DNA of 62,711 nt from Bifidobacterium breve (GTDB taxonomy: Bacteria > Actinomycetota > Acidimicrobiia > Acidimicrobiales > Ilumatobacteraceae). The notes beneath the pieces are model-generated. The model searched no databases, was not told where the DNA came from, and saw only the letters and a list, made by a program, of their open reading frames with translations. Where the stretch lies: contig CAMDLK010000004.1 of NCBI GenBank assembly GCA_945901725.1, positions 1 through 62,711 on the forward strand, read 5' to 3'. Below are positions 9,364 to 16,972 of this stretch, one piece after another (positions within the stretch are counted from its first letter, which is position 1; every line of letters starts with the position of its first letter). Both the position numbers and the translations under genes were made by a program.

Positions 9364-10301
9364 GCTGTTCTCCACCGTTCTGCACGTCGCCGAAGAAGCA
9401 AGTAGCCAGTCATAACGAACAACAAGATCAATACCATCCATGCAGCAAGCGCATACCCAAGGTTGCCCTTACCCGTAATCGTGTTTCCCTGCAGATAGAA
9501 ACGAATCTGTACCGGCACCAACCGTGACCCACCACTTGACAAGGCATAGGCCGTTGCATAGGCACTGAAGGCATTAGCAAACAACAACAATGTGCCACCC
9601 AATAGCGACGGAGTGAGAATGGGCAAGCCAACACGGCGCCAATACTGAAATGGTGATGCACCAATATTGATGGCAGCCTCGCGCCACGTGGGGCGCAGCC
9701 CGTCGATGGCTGGCAACATCACCAGCAGCATCAAGGGAATCTGAAAATACAAATAGACAACGACAATTCCCCAGAAGTCGTAGATCTTGAAGCCGGCTCC
9801 GTAGAGGTCAATACCGTTGTGGTACAAGATGCGAGTAAAGAGCCCTTGTGCACCGAGCGATGCAATAAACGCAAAGGCCAAGGGGATACCACCCAGGTTT
9901 GCAGCAACTCCGGAAAACCCAGTCACTAAGTTGCGCAAGCGGCGGGGCCGTTCAATGCGCGACGCTGCCAGCGCAAAGAGAAATCCAATGATTGCTCCGA
10001 GTATTGCTGAATACAGCGACAGCTTCAGCGAAAACATAAATGATGAACGATTCGATGCGCTCATTGCTTCCACCATTGCTGATGTGGTGGACCCTGTCAC
10101 AGGGCGAAAAGCTTTGGTAAACAACACCACTGTTGGAACGAGAAGAAACAGCCCAACAAAAGTGAAGTAGGGAAGTATTGGTAATACCAACGATGGCGAC
10201 CAGTGCCCAGACGTGGCGGAGGCCCGGCTACCCGCCGGGCCTCCAGTTACGTTTTTCTCTTTAACAGGGGAGAACTTCAAGAGAAAATCGATCTCTGTCA
10301 C
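9360..10301 (-). CDS. ABC importer permease, first subunit
   Basis: About 313 residues if started at the GTG at 10301, which overlaps the stop of the lipoprotein gene by one base. Membrane segments begin at LVLPILPYFTFVGLFLLV; the EAA motif lies in REAAINIGASPFQYWRRVGLP. The start is uncertain. A perfect 11-bp stem (10218-10244) lies in the frame just before the first membrane segment. If translation instead begins at the TTG just after the stem (near 10195), the stem is intergenic. No strong Shine-Dalgarno is seen for either start. The permease identity is secure; only the first 35 or so residues are in doubt. Confidence 0.85.
   Translation of the reverse strand: MTEIDFLLKFSPVKEKNVTGGPAGSRASATSGHWSPSLVLPILPYFTFVGLFLLVPTVVLFTKAFRPVTGSTTSAMVEAMSASNRSSFMFSLKLSLYSAILGAIIGFLFALAASRIERPRRLRNLVTGFSGVAANLGGIPLAFAFIASLGAQGLFTRILYHNGIDLYGAGFKIYDFWGIVVVYLYFQIPLMLLVMLPAIDGLRPTWREAAINIGASPFQYWRRVGLPILTPSLLGGTLLLFANAFSAYATAYALSSGGSRLVPVQIRFYLQGNTITGKGNLGYALAAWMVLILLFVMTGYLLLRRRAERWRTA
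10218..10244 (-). promoter_or_regulatory. 11-bp perfect stem-loop between lipoprotein and permease genes
   Basis: GGAGGCCCGGC (10218-10228), loop TACCC, then GCCGGGCCTCC (10234-10244). In the direction of the operon it is not followed by a T-run, so it is not a simple terminator. A likely role is protection of the 3' end of the binding-protein mRNA, allowing more binding protein than permease, as in other ABC operons. On the plus strand a T-rich stretch follows, but there is no plus-strand gene to end there. Confidence 0.6.
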
Positions 10302-11461
10302 TATTTTTTGTCTGCGACGAGTGGACCCCACTGCTTAGCCAAAACTTCTTTGGCTGCTGCGATTTGTGCCTGTGAAGGGAACTTCAAGCCTTCGAGCAAC
10401 GATGCTGCTGGCAAGTTCTTCTTCATGTCTTCAGTGATTTTGCCTGCTGCTTCAAGAGCTGCGAATCGAGCGGGGATTGCTCCACCTTCGAGGTAACCAA
10501 GTGCACCTTCGTCAGAAATGATGTGGTCAATCCACAACTTCGCTGCGTTCGGGTGTGGGCTACCGGCAACAACGCCTTGTGCGTAGTATCCGCCGTAGAC
10601 GCCATCAGATGGAACCTTGATTGAAACAGTGATGCCGTTTTCGGTCAACTTTGGTGTGAGGCCTGGATAGTTGTATGTCCAGTCGATCCAGATTGGAGTG
10701 TCACCAGAAAGAACCGATGCTTCAGTCACGTCGGTGCCTGCCATGTTTCCAGCTGCTTTCAACTTTGCGAAGTACTCGATACCAGGAAGGATGTCGTCGA
10801 ACGAACCGCCGTTAGCGATTGATGCTGCCATCACTGATGCAAATGCTGCACCAGCTTCGCGAGGGTCACCGTTCAAAGCAACTTGGCCCTTGTACATCGG
10901 GTCAAGAAGTTCAGCAAATGATGTTGGAGCTGTCTTCACAATGGTGTCGTTTGAGCCAATGGCCATTACGCCGTAGTACGCAGCAACCCACTTGCCGTCA
11001 GGATCTTTCATGTCTGCAGGAATTTCATCAAAGCCACATGGCTTGTATGGCTCCCACAGGCCCTTGGTGTCAACTTCTTGCGCAATTGCAGGACTCACGT
11101 CAAGTGCGTCTGGCATATCTGGCTGACCCTTCAATGTCTCTACTGCAGTGAGTTCGTCTGCACTTGATGCATCTGGGTTAGCAACAGGGTTCTTCACCAT
11201 TGGGTACTTCACGCGGAATGCTTCGAGGATTCCCTTGTAGTTCGCCCAGTTGTCTGGCAAAGCGATGAGGTTTACTTGAGCCTCTGTGTCGGCTGCAGTC
11301 TTGATGTCAGCTGATGGACAATCTGAAGTTGCTGCCGGAGTAGTTGTGGCTGCTTCATCGGAACTTGAATCGCCACCGCATGCACCAAGCATGAGAAGCG
11401 AAGCAAGCGCAAATGCACCAACCTTCGATATGGATTTTGTGTTTAGTCGTGAGTTACGCAT
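10301..11461 (-). CDS. ABC importer substrate-binding lipoprotein
   Basis: 386 residues. The N-terminus is a lipoprotein signal (SLLMLGACGGDSSSDEA; acylated Cys in LGAC) followed by a Ser/Ala/Thr linker. The mature part resembles the PotD/FutA/AfuA superfamily of periplasmic-type binding proteins (polyamines, ferric iron, thiamine and related), with GLWEPYKPCGF, SFAELLDPMYKGQVAL and WIDWTYNYPG. It is the first gene of the operon with two permeases and an ATPase. The start ATG at 11461 is preceded by AAGG at a suitable distance. The substrate cannot be named from the sequence. Confidence 0.88.
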   Translation of the reverse strand: MRNSRLNTKSISKVGAFALASLLMLGACGGDSSSDEAATTTPAATSDCPSADIKTAADTEAQVNLIALPDNWANYKGILEAFRVKYPMVKNPVANPDASSADELTAVETLKGQPDMPDALDVSPAIAQEVDTKGLWEPYKPCGFDEIPADMKDPDGKWVAAYYGVMAIGSNDTIVKTAPTSFAELLDPMYKGQVALNGDPREAGAAFASVMAASIANGGSFDDILPGIEYFAKLKAAGNMAGTDVTEASVLSGDTPIWIDWTYNYPGLTPKLTENGITVSIKVPSDGVYGGYYAQGVVAGSPHPNAAKLWIDHIISDEGALGYLEGGAIPARFAALEAAGKITEDMKKNLPAASLLEGLKFPSQAQIAAAKEVLAKQWGPLVADKK

Positions 11462-11504
11462 GAGCCATACCTTGCCCTAAGCAGATTTCCATCGCGCTAC
11501 ATCA

Positions 11505-11530
11505 AGGTAAACACACGACCCTGTTTACCT
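11505..11530 (-). promoter_or_regulatory. Inverted repeat upstream of ABC operon (possible operator)
   Basis: AGGTAAAC (11505-11512) and GTTTACCT (11523-11530) form a perfect 8-bp inverted repeat with a 10-bp spacer, about 45-70 bp upstream of the lipoprotein ATG at 11461. Half-site centres are 18 bp apart, close to two helical turns, as for a dimeric repressor or activator. No regulator gene is adjacent. Apart from this, nothing else is seen in 11462-11584. Confidence 0.45.
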
Positions 11531-11584
11531 AAAGTCTGCGTGACACATGTTCGCGCGTTAGTTGCGCCCAACCGCGACTAGGGG

Positions 11585-12478
11585 TTAGGTGGTGGGGGCG
11601 CGCCACAGGGAACGGTCGAGCAATACATCGCTGCCCAGTTCCGCATGGCCTTGCAACACATCCCACACATCAAGAAAGTTACGCACTTCTTCAATGTCGT
11701 GCACGCGGTAGATACCAGCACGAGTCAATGTCAACGTGTGGGCAATAGCTGCCAACGTGCCGCTTAATCGTTCACGTGGTGGTCTACCTGTAATTGCCCC
11801 AATGAAGTCTTTACGAGACACCGGAAACAACACGGGCCGTCTGTATTCCAACAACTTCGACACATGACGCAACACATCAACAGTCTGAGCCGGAGTCTTT
11901 GCAAAGTCTGGGCCCGGATCAACAATCACTTGTTGGCGTGACACACCAGCAGCTGACAACACAGCCAACTTGTCGTCCATGAACGACAACACATCAGCCA
12001 CTACGTCTTCATACAAGTTCGCATCAGTTAAGCGCACCTTTGGCCTGCCACGGTTGTGCATCAGTATGTAGCCAGCGCCACGTGATGCCACTACCTCTGC
12101 CAGTTCCGGGTACAGCAACCCGCTGATGTCGTTAATGATGTGTGCACCTGCATCTAATGCCGCAGCAGCAACCGCTGGCCTATATGTATCGATGCTCATA
12201 ATGGCGTCTGTATTAGTAGCCACCCATTCGATCACTGGCGTAATGCGTTCAATCTCTTCGTCTTCGGAAATCTCTGGCACACCAGTAATGGCCGACTGCC
12301 CACCAATATCCAAAATGTCTGCACCCTGAGCCAACACTTCACGCGTACGTTCCATACGCGCTTCCACGGTTGCATACTTCCCAGCATCAGAAAACGAATC
12401 CGGCGTTGCATTGATAACGGCCATAATCATGGGCCGATCAATATCGATTGTGAGTCCGCGAGCTACCAACTGAGGCAT
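11585..12478 (-). CDS. folP: Dihydropteroate synthase-like protein
   Basis: 297 residues, a TIM barrel of the DHPS family. Conserved blocks are INATPDSFSD, DIGG, INDISG, VDPGPDFAKT, PVSRKDFIGAITG and YRVHDI. Two blocks differ from typical DHPS. The pterin/pABA loop normally reading DIGGESTRPG is DIGGQSAITG, so the usual Arg is absent, and the DPGxGFGKT block is DPGPDFAKT. In mycobacteria a divergent FolP2 next to gpgS does not act as an ordinary DHPS; this gene may be of that kind, or a functional variant. FolB-FolK is nearby on the opposite strand. A decayed copy of its 3' half lies at 21315-21490. Confidence 0.85.
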   Translation of the reverse strand: MPQLVARGLTIDIDRPMIMAVINATPDSFSDAGKYATVEARMERTREVLAQGADILDIGGQSAITGVPEISEDEEIERITPVIEWVATNTDAIMSIDTYRPAVAAAALDAGAHIINDISGLLYPELAEVVASRGAGYILMHNRGRPKVRLTDANLYEDVVADVLSFMDDKLAVLSAAGVSRQQVIVDPGPDFAKTPAQTVDVLRHVSKLLEYRRPVLFPVSRKDFIGAITGRPPRERLSGTLAAIAHTLTLTRAGIYRVHDIEEVRNFLDVWDVLQGHAELGSDVLLDRSLWRAPTT

Positions 12479-12492
12479 GCCCGCAACGCTAT

Positions 12493-13395
12493 CTACGTCA
12501 TCTTTGAGTTGGGGTTTTTCCCGGCCAAACGGTTGTGCACGGGAAATGTGTAGGAATCAACCAGGACTACGGGGACCGCATCCTTCACATCGCGTAGCGC
12601 TGGCCCGGTGGTGATTTGTTCGTCCCATCCAAAGGGCACGCGTGCAGAAGGAAACAAACGCACTTGAGTGTTCAAGCCTTGCTGCAACTGCCCAGACTCT
12701 GTTGCTACGCCGTACCTCTTATATAGCAACGTGATGTTCTTGCCATCTGCTTCAAAAGACATCTCTGGGCCGTTGTACCAGGCAACAACTGTGGGTGCGC
12801 CAGTGGGGGAGGCAGCAATGATGAATACTTGGTCGCTCACGTCGTAGCCATTGATGGTGTCATCGACTGGGTGGCGATGAGCAATCAATACTTCGTCATC
12901 GTTCACCACTGTGCGATACAGATCTATTTTTACTTGCACGCCATCAAGGTCGCGCACCATTTGTGCATCAAGTAAGCCAGAGGCTCGTTTCCAGCCATTA
13001 TTGTCTTGGAAACCAAACAGCGACATTTCTAATATCGCTTCTGAGTCTGTTTCATCCCAGTAGCTCTCTGTTGCTGAGAACATGAAGTCACCATGTTTTG
13101 TCTTAGCCACAGCACACAGATCAGTAGTGATATGAGTGTTTAATTCTGTACAGCTCAACACGTTCATTTGAAAGTCGTATTGCTCGATACCCCAACCGGC
13201 AGAGAAACTACTGCGCAACGTTTCTGCTGGCCGCACACCCGATGTTGTTGCATCATTCCCAGACGGCACAGTTGCATCAGAAGATGAGGATGGCTCTACA
13301 AACAGGGCCACTGCACCTGTACCTATTAATAGGAGAACGACCAGTAACCCCAACACGAGGTTGGTGCGCTTGGCCTCGCTGCGCTCTTTAGCCAT
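12493..13395 (-). CDS. Membrane-anchored protein of unknown function
   Basis: 300 residues from the ATG at 13395. A short basic N-terminus (MAKERSEAKRTN) is followed by one hydrophobic segment (LVLGLLVVLLLIGTGAVALFV), then a Ser/Thr-rich linker and an extracytoplasmic domain of about 230 residues with two Cys (in VLSCTEL and DLCAVA) that could form a disulfide. No catalytic motif is recognised. The start overlaps the end of the 57-residue gene at 13388-13561 by 8 bp, so the two are probably co-expressed. It lies 14 bp upstream of folP. Confidence 0.7.
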   Translation of the reverse strand: MAKERSEAKRTNLVLGLLVVLLLIGTGAVALFVEPSSSSDATVPSGNDATTSGVRPAETLRSSFSAGWGIEQYDFQMNVLSCTELNTHITTDLCAVAKTKHGDFMFSATESYWDETDSEAILEMSLFGFQDNNGWKRASGLLDAQMVRDLDGVQVKIDLYRTVVNDDEVLIAHRHPVDDTINGYDVSDQVFIIAASPTGAPTVVAWYNGPEMSFEADGKNITLLYKRYGVATESGQLQQGLNTQVRLFPSARVPFGWDEQITTGPALRDVKDAVPVVLVDSYTFPVHNRLAGKNPNSKMT

Positions 13396-13561
13396 GTCGA
13401 CGTTGCGCAGCTGCACCCAGCCAATACCCGATACTGCTCATGGCACCACCTGAGAACATCAACGCCACAGCCGGATCACCCGTAAACAGCGACAACACAG
13501 CTCCCACCAAGACACCAGCAATGGCAATACCGACATGAATCGTGTTCTTTGGATTAGCCAT
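13388..13561 (-). CDS. Small membrane protein, 57 residues
   Basis: This short frame (starts MANPKNTIHVGIAIAGVLVG, ends in GAAAQRRHG) encodes two probable membrane helices separated by the turn LFTGDPA. Its stop overlaps the ATG of the following anchored protein (ATGGCTAA), a good sign of real coupled translation. A 6-bp inverted repeat AACTAG/CTAGTT (13562-13576) sits immediately upstream of the start and could be an operator or part of the promoter. The function is unknown. The remaining 100 bp to 13663 shows nothing further. Confidence 0.6.
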   Translation of the reverse strand: MANPKNTIHVGIAIAGVLVGAVLSLFTGDPAVALMFSGGAMSSIGYWLGAAAQRRHG

Positions 13562-13663
13562 AACTAGAGCCTAGTTGTTTCGTGAACACAGAACCGGCCG
13601 ACGCTTAGGGAATGGACCCAAACAACCTTGATCTAAGCTGCGACCATGCTGAATGACTCGGTA

Positions 13664-13873
13664 TCAGTTGTTCTCCCTTGGCATCATGCCGAGACCATAG
13701 CAATAGCCACAGGTTTCATGATGATCTCCCAACAGGCCAGTCATTGAGCCTGCCCCTCCGCAGTATCCACACGGTTCGAACTCATCCCGGTCATCGTCAT
13801 CATCGAAGTCGTCCTGGTCGTCGTCTTCGTCCTCGAAATCCTCGTCGAATTCATCATCTTCGTAGTCGCTCAT
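13664..13873 (-). CDS. Small acidic protein with CxxCxGxG zinc-type motifs
   Basis: 69 residues in two parts. Residues 1-32 are almost entirely Asp and Glu; residues 33-69 carry CGYCGGAG and CGYCYGLG, two CxxCxGxG repeats as in the DnaJ cysteine-rich zinc domain, separated by 15 residues. One zinc site built from the four Cys is likely. A polyacidic tail with a minimal DnaJ-type zinc site suggests a partner-binding or chaperone-like role, but this is inference. The gene stands alone between the TPR gene and the anchored-protein gene pair. Confidence 0.7.
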   Translation of the reverse strand: MSDYEDDEFDEDFEDEDDDQDDFDDDDDRDEFEPCGYCGGAGSMTGLLGDHHETCGYCYGLGMMPRENN

Positions 13874-13903
13874 GACAAAAAATGTAGCAGAGGATTTGAA
13901 TGC

Positions 13904-14791
13904 CTATTGGCCGGAAATTCTCGAGATGGTGTGATTCACGATGGCTAAATGTTCTGCGACCTGATCATCGCCCAATGCCTGCTGCGCCCGTAGCCGGCGT
14001 CGGACCGCTTTGAGGGTGGGAAGAGCCACTTCACCAAAGGCATGGGTGAATTTCAATTCTGTCTCACGCCAGGTTGCAAGGGCTTCCTTTAGGTCACCAT
14101 TTCTCTCGAACATCGCCGCAATGTGCCACCAGATGTCAATGGTATTGGGGTGTTCTGATCCGAATTCGTTGGTGTATTCGACTAAGAGATCGAGAAGATC
14201 TTGCTCGTTGTTATCGCGTCGTGCTCGCACGACCGTGAGATTGTATTTGCTACTGCGAGTCCGTGAATCGTGTTCACCAAATGCTTCTTTCCGTTTCTCG
14301 TATTGGGAAGACACCAGTGAAATGGCCTTGTTTAGGTAGCCCGCGTCACAGTGCAAGCTCGCCAAATGACCGAGAGAATTCAGTGTTCCATTATCAAGCT
14401 CGCCAAACACAGCGACTCGCTTCTCGTAGGTCGACGTTGCGAGACGTAGAGCATCTTCTATTCGTCCGGCGCCGCCCAGGGCACGACATAAATTGCCGGC
14501 GCATGAAAAGGTATCTCTGTTCTCCCAGCCCAGCGTGCGAATGGCATCTTCTAACGCTGCCTCGAGAATAGTTACTGCTCTTGCATGAATATCACTGCGC
14601 CACAGCGCCCTGCCAAGGTACATGCGTAACTGGATGACAATTTGATCGTCTGCTGCGCACTGTTCAGAAGCTAGCGAGAGGAGATCCTCGAGTAACTGGA
14701 CTGCGCGCTCTGGGTGGGGGCCATCAACAATTTGGATCGCTTCTTCAAAACGGTTGTTGAATTCTTGTGTAGACATTGACTGATTACGCAT
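13904..14791 (-). CDS. Tetratricopeptide repeat protein
   Basis: 295 residues from the ATG at 14791, selected by the Shine-Dalgarno GGAGAGG six bases upstream; a longer frame from 14815 lacks one. Repeats are of the kinesin-light-chain type (TPR_10/TPR_12): A-L-x-L-A-x-x-x-Y-E-K-R with FGExD or LGWENRDTF turns, about five or six units. Such proteins are scaffolds. It follows the deacetylase-like and 120-residue genes on the same strand but has its own promoter region with a 26-bp motif shared with the phosphatase gene at 16328, suggesting joint control. Confidence 0.8.
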   Translation of the reverse strand: MRNQSMSTQEFNNRFEEAIQIVDGPHPERAVQLLEDLLSLASEQCAADDQIVIQLRMYLGRALWRSDIHARAVTILEAALEDAIRTLGWENRDTFSCAGNLCRALGGAGRIEDALRLATSTYEKRVAVFGELDNGTLNSLGHLASLHCDAGYLNKAISLVSSQYEKRKEAFGEHDSRTRSSKYNLTVVRARRDNNEQDLLDLLVEYTNEFGSEHPNTIDIWWHIAAMFERNGDLKEALATWRETELKFTHAFGEVALPTLKAVRRRLRAQQALGDDQVAEHLAIVNHTISRISGQ

Positions 14792-14833
14792 AATGGACCT
14801 CTCCGAGATGCTCACGGCCTGAGCACTTCTGTA

Positions 14834-14859
14834 TGGGTATAAAGTACCTTAAGGGTGTG
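14834..14859 (-). promoter_or_regulatory. Shared promoter motif, copy 1 (before TPR gene)
   Basis: Read on the minus strand, this 26-bp block has CACACCCTT, then GGTA, TTT and TACCCA. It matches the block at 16226-16251 at 22 of 26 positions in the same orientation toward its gene. GGTA and TACC form an inverted half-site pair around TTT. It ends 43 bp before the TPR start codon. A common regulator or sigma factor is inferred. Confidence 0.55.
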
Positions 14860-14873
14860 TCACGAGGTTCTGT

Positions 14874-15236
14874 TTATTTCTTTTGCTGCGTCATGACTAA
14901 CCAGTGTTCTCGTTTCTGTGTCAAAAAATCTGCGATCCTTTCCGAGTTCTCGTCACTAATCTGACCCGGACCGAAGAATTGTTCGAAGACCTTTTTCACG
15001 TTCTTACGCGAGATGGTGTTCGTCGTGAGGAGAACGAGAAGATCTGGTACTTCAGGGAGATATTCATGAGGTGCGATACGTCCACTAACGATCCTGACCG
15101 GGTCAAGTCGGTCAAGATAATCGTCGAGAACCACTGCTAACCATGCGTGCTCGGGGATGCAACAGTATCTGTTGTCTGAGGTGTTGCTTTTCTTTTTCTT
15201 ACCCATAGTTCTGTGGAATTTCTCTTTCTTACTCAT
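14874..15236 (-). CDS. Hypothetical protein, 120 residues
   Basis: Not recognised. A lysine-rich N-terminus (MSKKEKFHRTMGKKKK) is followed by a mostly helical region with two adjacent Cys (RYCCIPEHAW). Its ATG is 5 bp after the stop of the deacetylase-like gene, and AAGG lies within the end of that gene, so the two are almost certainly co-translated. No membrane segment or signal peptide is seen. It may be a partner or nucleic-acid-binding accessory of the deacetylase, which is inference from position only. Confidence 0.6.
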   Translation of the reverse strand: MSKKEKFHRTMGKKKKSNTSDNRYCCIPEHAWLAVVLDDYLDRLDPVRIVSGRIAPHEYLPEVPDLLVLLTTNTISRKNVKKVFEQFFGPGQISDENSERIADFLTQKREHWLVMTQQKK

Positions 15237-15240
15237 ATTG

Positions 15241-16140
15241 CTATTGACCTTTCTTAGAGTCTGTTTTTACGTTTTGTGCCCATGTGTTCAGGGTCATACG
15301 GTGCCATGCAGTGATGTCTTCGTATGTTTGGCCGCCCCAGGTGTATCCGCCGGCAAGGGCGAAGATCGCTGGAGTATCCCCGATGAACTCACGTACTGCG
15401 CGCTCGCGGTAACTGATCACTTCTTCTGTGACTCCATCATTGATGGGGTCCATTCCGCCGTTGTAGATGACAAAGTCAAATGGCTTGAGAGTCTTTGCGT
15501 ACTCGATGGCCTCACGAATTGATTGACGGTAATCCTCAACATCGGAATACATGAGAATGCTTTCGCCTGTAGGAGTCCACGAATCAAACCGGGATGTAGT
15601 GACATCAATCTGTACAACGTTGTCTGGCATGGTTCGCTGAATAATGTTCCAGGTTCCTCCGCCCGAGTGGGCATCGAAGTCCAGAACAAGAACTCTGGTT
15701 GCATTGAACGCGGTTACTGCGTACAAGGCAGCTGCCGCAAGTCCGTTGAACGTGCAAAATCCACAACCTCTTCCGTAACTCGCATGATGCAACCCGGAAG
15801 ACAAACTGCCTGATGTGCAGTTGTTGGTGAGTGCCTCGTAAGTTGCCGCAATGAGACCGGTGGTGTGTGAAACGGCCATTGGGAATAGACCTGGACCCCA
15901 AGTGAAACCTTGTGAAGTTGCAAGATGACGCGGTTCACCCGTACGAACGGCATTCACATAGATCTGGTCATGAATCAAGTTGATGTATTCGGTTGCGAGT
16001 GCCGTGAACTGAACTGGATCAACTAGTTCGAGTCCACGGATGGGGTCAACCAGAATGTCTTCTGCGATGTGCTTCGCCTTTTGGGTGGTCTCAGACCGGT
16101 GTTCTGACCCGACGTATGTGCAGTTGTAATAGATATTCAT
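15241..16140 (-). CDS. Histone-deacetylase-like amidohydrolase
   Basis: About 299 residues from the ATG at 16140 (MNIYYNCTYVGSEHR), the position where family members begin; an in-frame ATG at 16182 is an alternative. It has the arginase/deacetylase fold. The active-site His pair is in SGLHHASYGRGCGFCTFNG, zinc ligands are in LDFDAHSGGGT (Asp and His) and GGMDPINDG (Asp), and the catalytic Tyr is in LAGGYTWGG. All key residues are present. Bacterial members remove acetyl groups from lysines, polyamines or small amides; the substrate is unknown. It is followed by the 120-residue gene and is divergent from a dual-specificity phosphatase. Confidence 0.85.
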   Translation of the reverse strand: MNIYYNCTYVGSEHRSETTQKAKHIAEDILVDPIRGLELVDPVQFTALATEYINLIHDQIYVNAVRTGEPRHLATSQGFTWGPGLFPMAVSHTTGLIAATYEALTNNCTSGSLSSGLHHASYGRGCGFCTFNGLAAAALYAVTAFNATRVLVLDFDAHSGGGTWNIIQRTMPDNVVQIDVTTSRFDSWTPTGESILMYSDVEDYRQSIREAIEYAKTLKPFDFVIYNGGMDPINDGVTEEVISYRERAVREFIGDTPAIFALAGGYTWGGQTYEDITAWHRMTLNTWAQNVKTDSKKGQ

Positions 16141-16225
16141 TGTGTTGGTTGTTCTTTCTTGTGTGGGAGATGTGTTTGTCATTGGCTCGATCTGGATATA
16201 GGTATGTTCTACCAGAAAGGTGCGT

Positions 16226-16251
16226 CACACCCTTTTGGTAATTTGTACCCA
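16226..16251 (+). promoter_or_regulatory. Shared promoter motif, copy 2 (before phosphatase gene)
   Basis: The plus-strand block contains CACACCCTT, GGTA, TTT and TACCCA and matches 14834-14859 at 22 of 26 positions. It lies in the divergent region between the deacetylase-like gene and the phosphatase, 77 bp before the phosphatase ATG. Its left part overlaps an imperfect inverted repeat ACCAGAAAGGTG (16211-16222) / CACCCTTTTGGT (16228-16239), which could serve both directions. Confidence 0.55.
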
Positions 16252-16327
16252 AATAGAGATGGCCGACAGAAATTGGTCTCTTTAGTTGGTTCAGCACAGG
16301 GTTGAGCCACTATCCGAAAGGTGTCCC

Positions 16328-16963
16328 ATGTCCACACAATCTTCTTCCCTTAAGCGTCCGGTACGTCCCGAAAATCCATATGCAATGTGGCGGCAGATCT
16401 GTCAGGTGTCTGAATCACTTGCAGTCAGTGGTGATCTTCCTTCTAATCGAGTTCAAGCTCTCGAGCAATTGCGTCTTTGGGAAGCAGCGGGAATCACAGA
16501 CGTCTTCGACATGCGCGAAGAAGCGAACGACACAGAGTTCATTTGCAAGAACTCAACGGTCAATGGCCATTGGTTTGGTGTTGATGATGATGGTGGAAAA
16601 CGTGATGATGCATGGTTTCAAATTTTGTGCGATGCAGCGCGTGTCATTTTGAATGACACCACGCGTCCGCGGCGCATCCTGGTGCATTGTCACATGGGCG
16701 TGAACCGTGGACCTTCCGCGTTGTTTGCGATCATGTTGGCAACCGGTTGGGGCTCTCTTGATGCGTTGCGCGCTATTCGTGATGCGCGACCTATTTCGGG
16801 AATCATCTATGCACCTGACGCGATCAACTGGTGGGCACGTGAACAGGGTCATGACTCAGATGTTGTTGCCGACATGGTGGATGAGGTTGAGGCATGGTTG
16901 GATCGCAACCCACTTGATCTGTACTACGTGATTCGTTCAATCGGCAATAGAAGGGCGATCTAA
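16328..16963 (+). CDS. Dual-specificity / tyrosine phosphatase-like protein
   Basis: 211 residues from the ATG at 16328, preceded by GAAAGG. The phosphate-binding loop HCHMGVNRGPS fits the HCxxGxxR signature of Cys-based phosphatases, and a general-acid Asp is likely in VDDDGGKRDDAW. The N-terminal third (VSESLAVSGDLPSN, then LRLWEAAGITDVFDMR) is typical of the DSP fold. It is cytosolic. It is divergent from the deacetylase-like gene and followed after 9 bp by a Cys-rich small protein. Its promoter shares a motif with the TPR gene. A second, unrelated phosphatase domain occurs in the fusion at 27301-28737. Confidence 0.82.
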   Translation: MSTQSSSLKRPVRPENPYAMWRQICQVSESLAVSGDLPSNRVQALEQLRLWEAAGITDVFDMREEANDTEFICKNSTVNGHWFGVDDDGGKRDDAWFQILCDAARVILNDTTRPRRILVHCHMGVNRGPSALFAIMLATGWGSLDALRAIRDARPISGIIYAPDAINWWAREQGHDSDVVADMVDEVEAWLDRNPLDLYYVIRSIGNRRAI

Positions 16964-16972
16964 GGTTTCACC

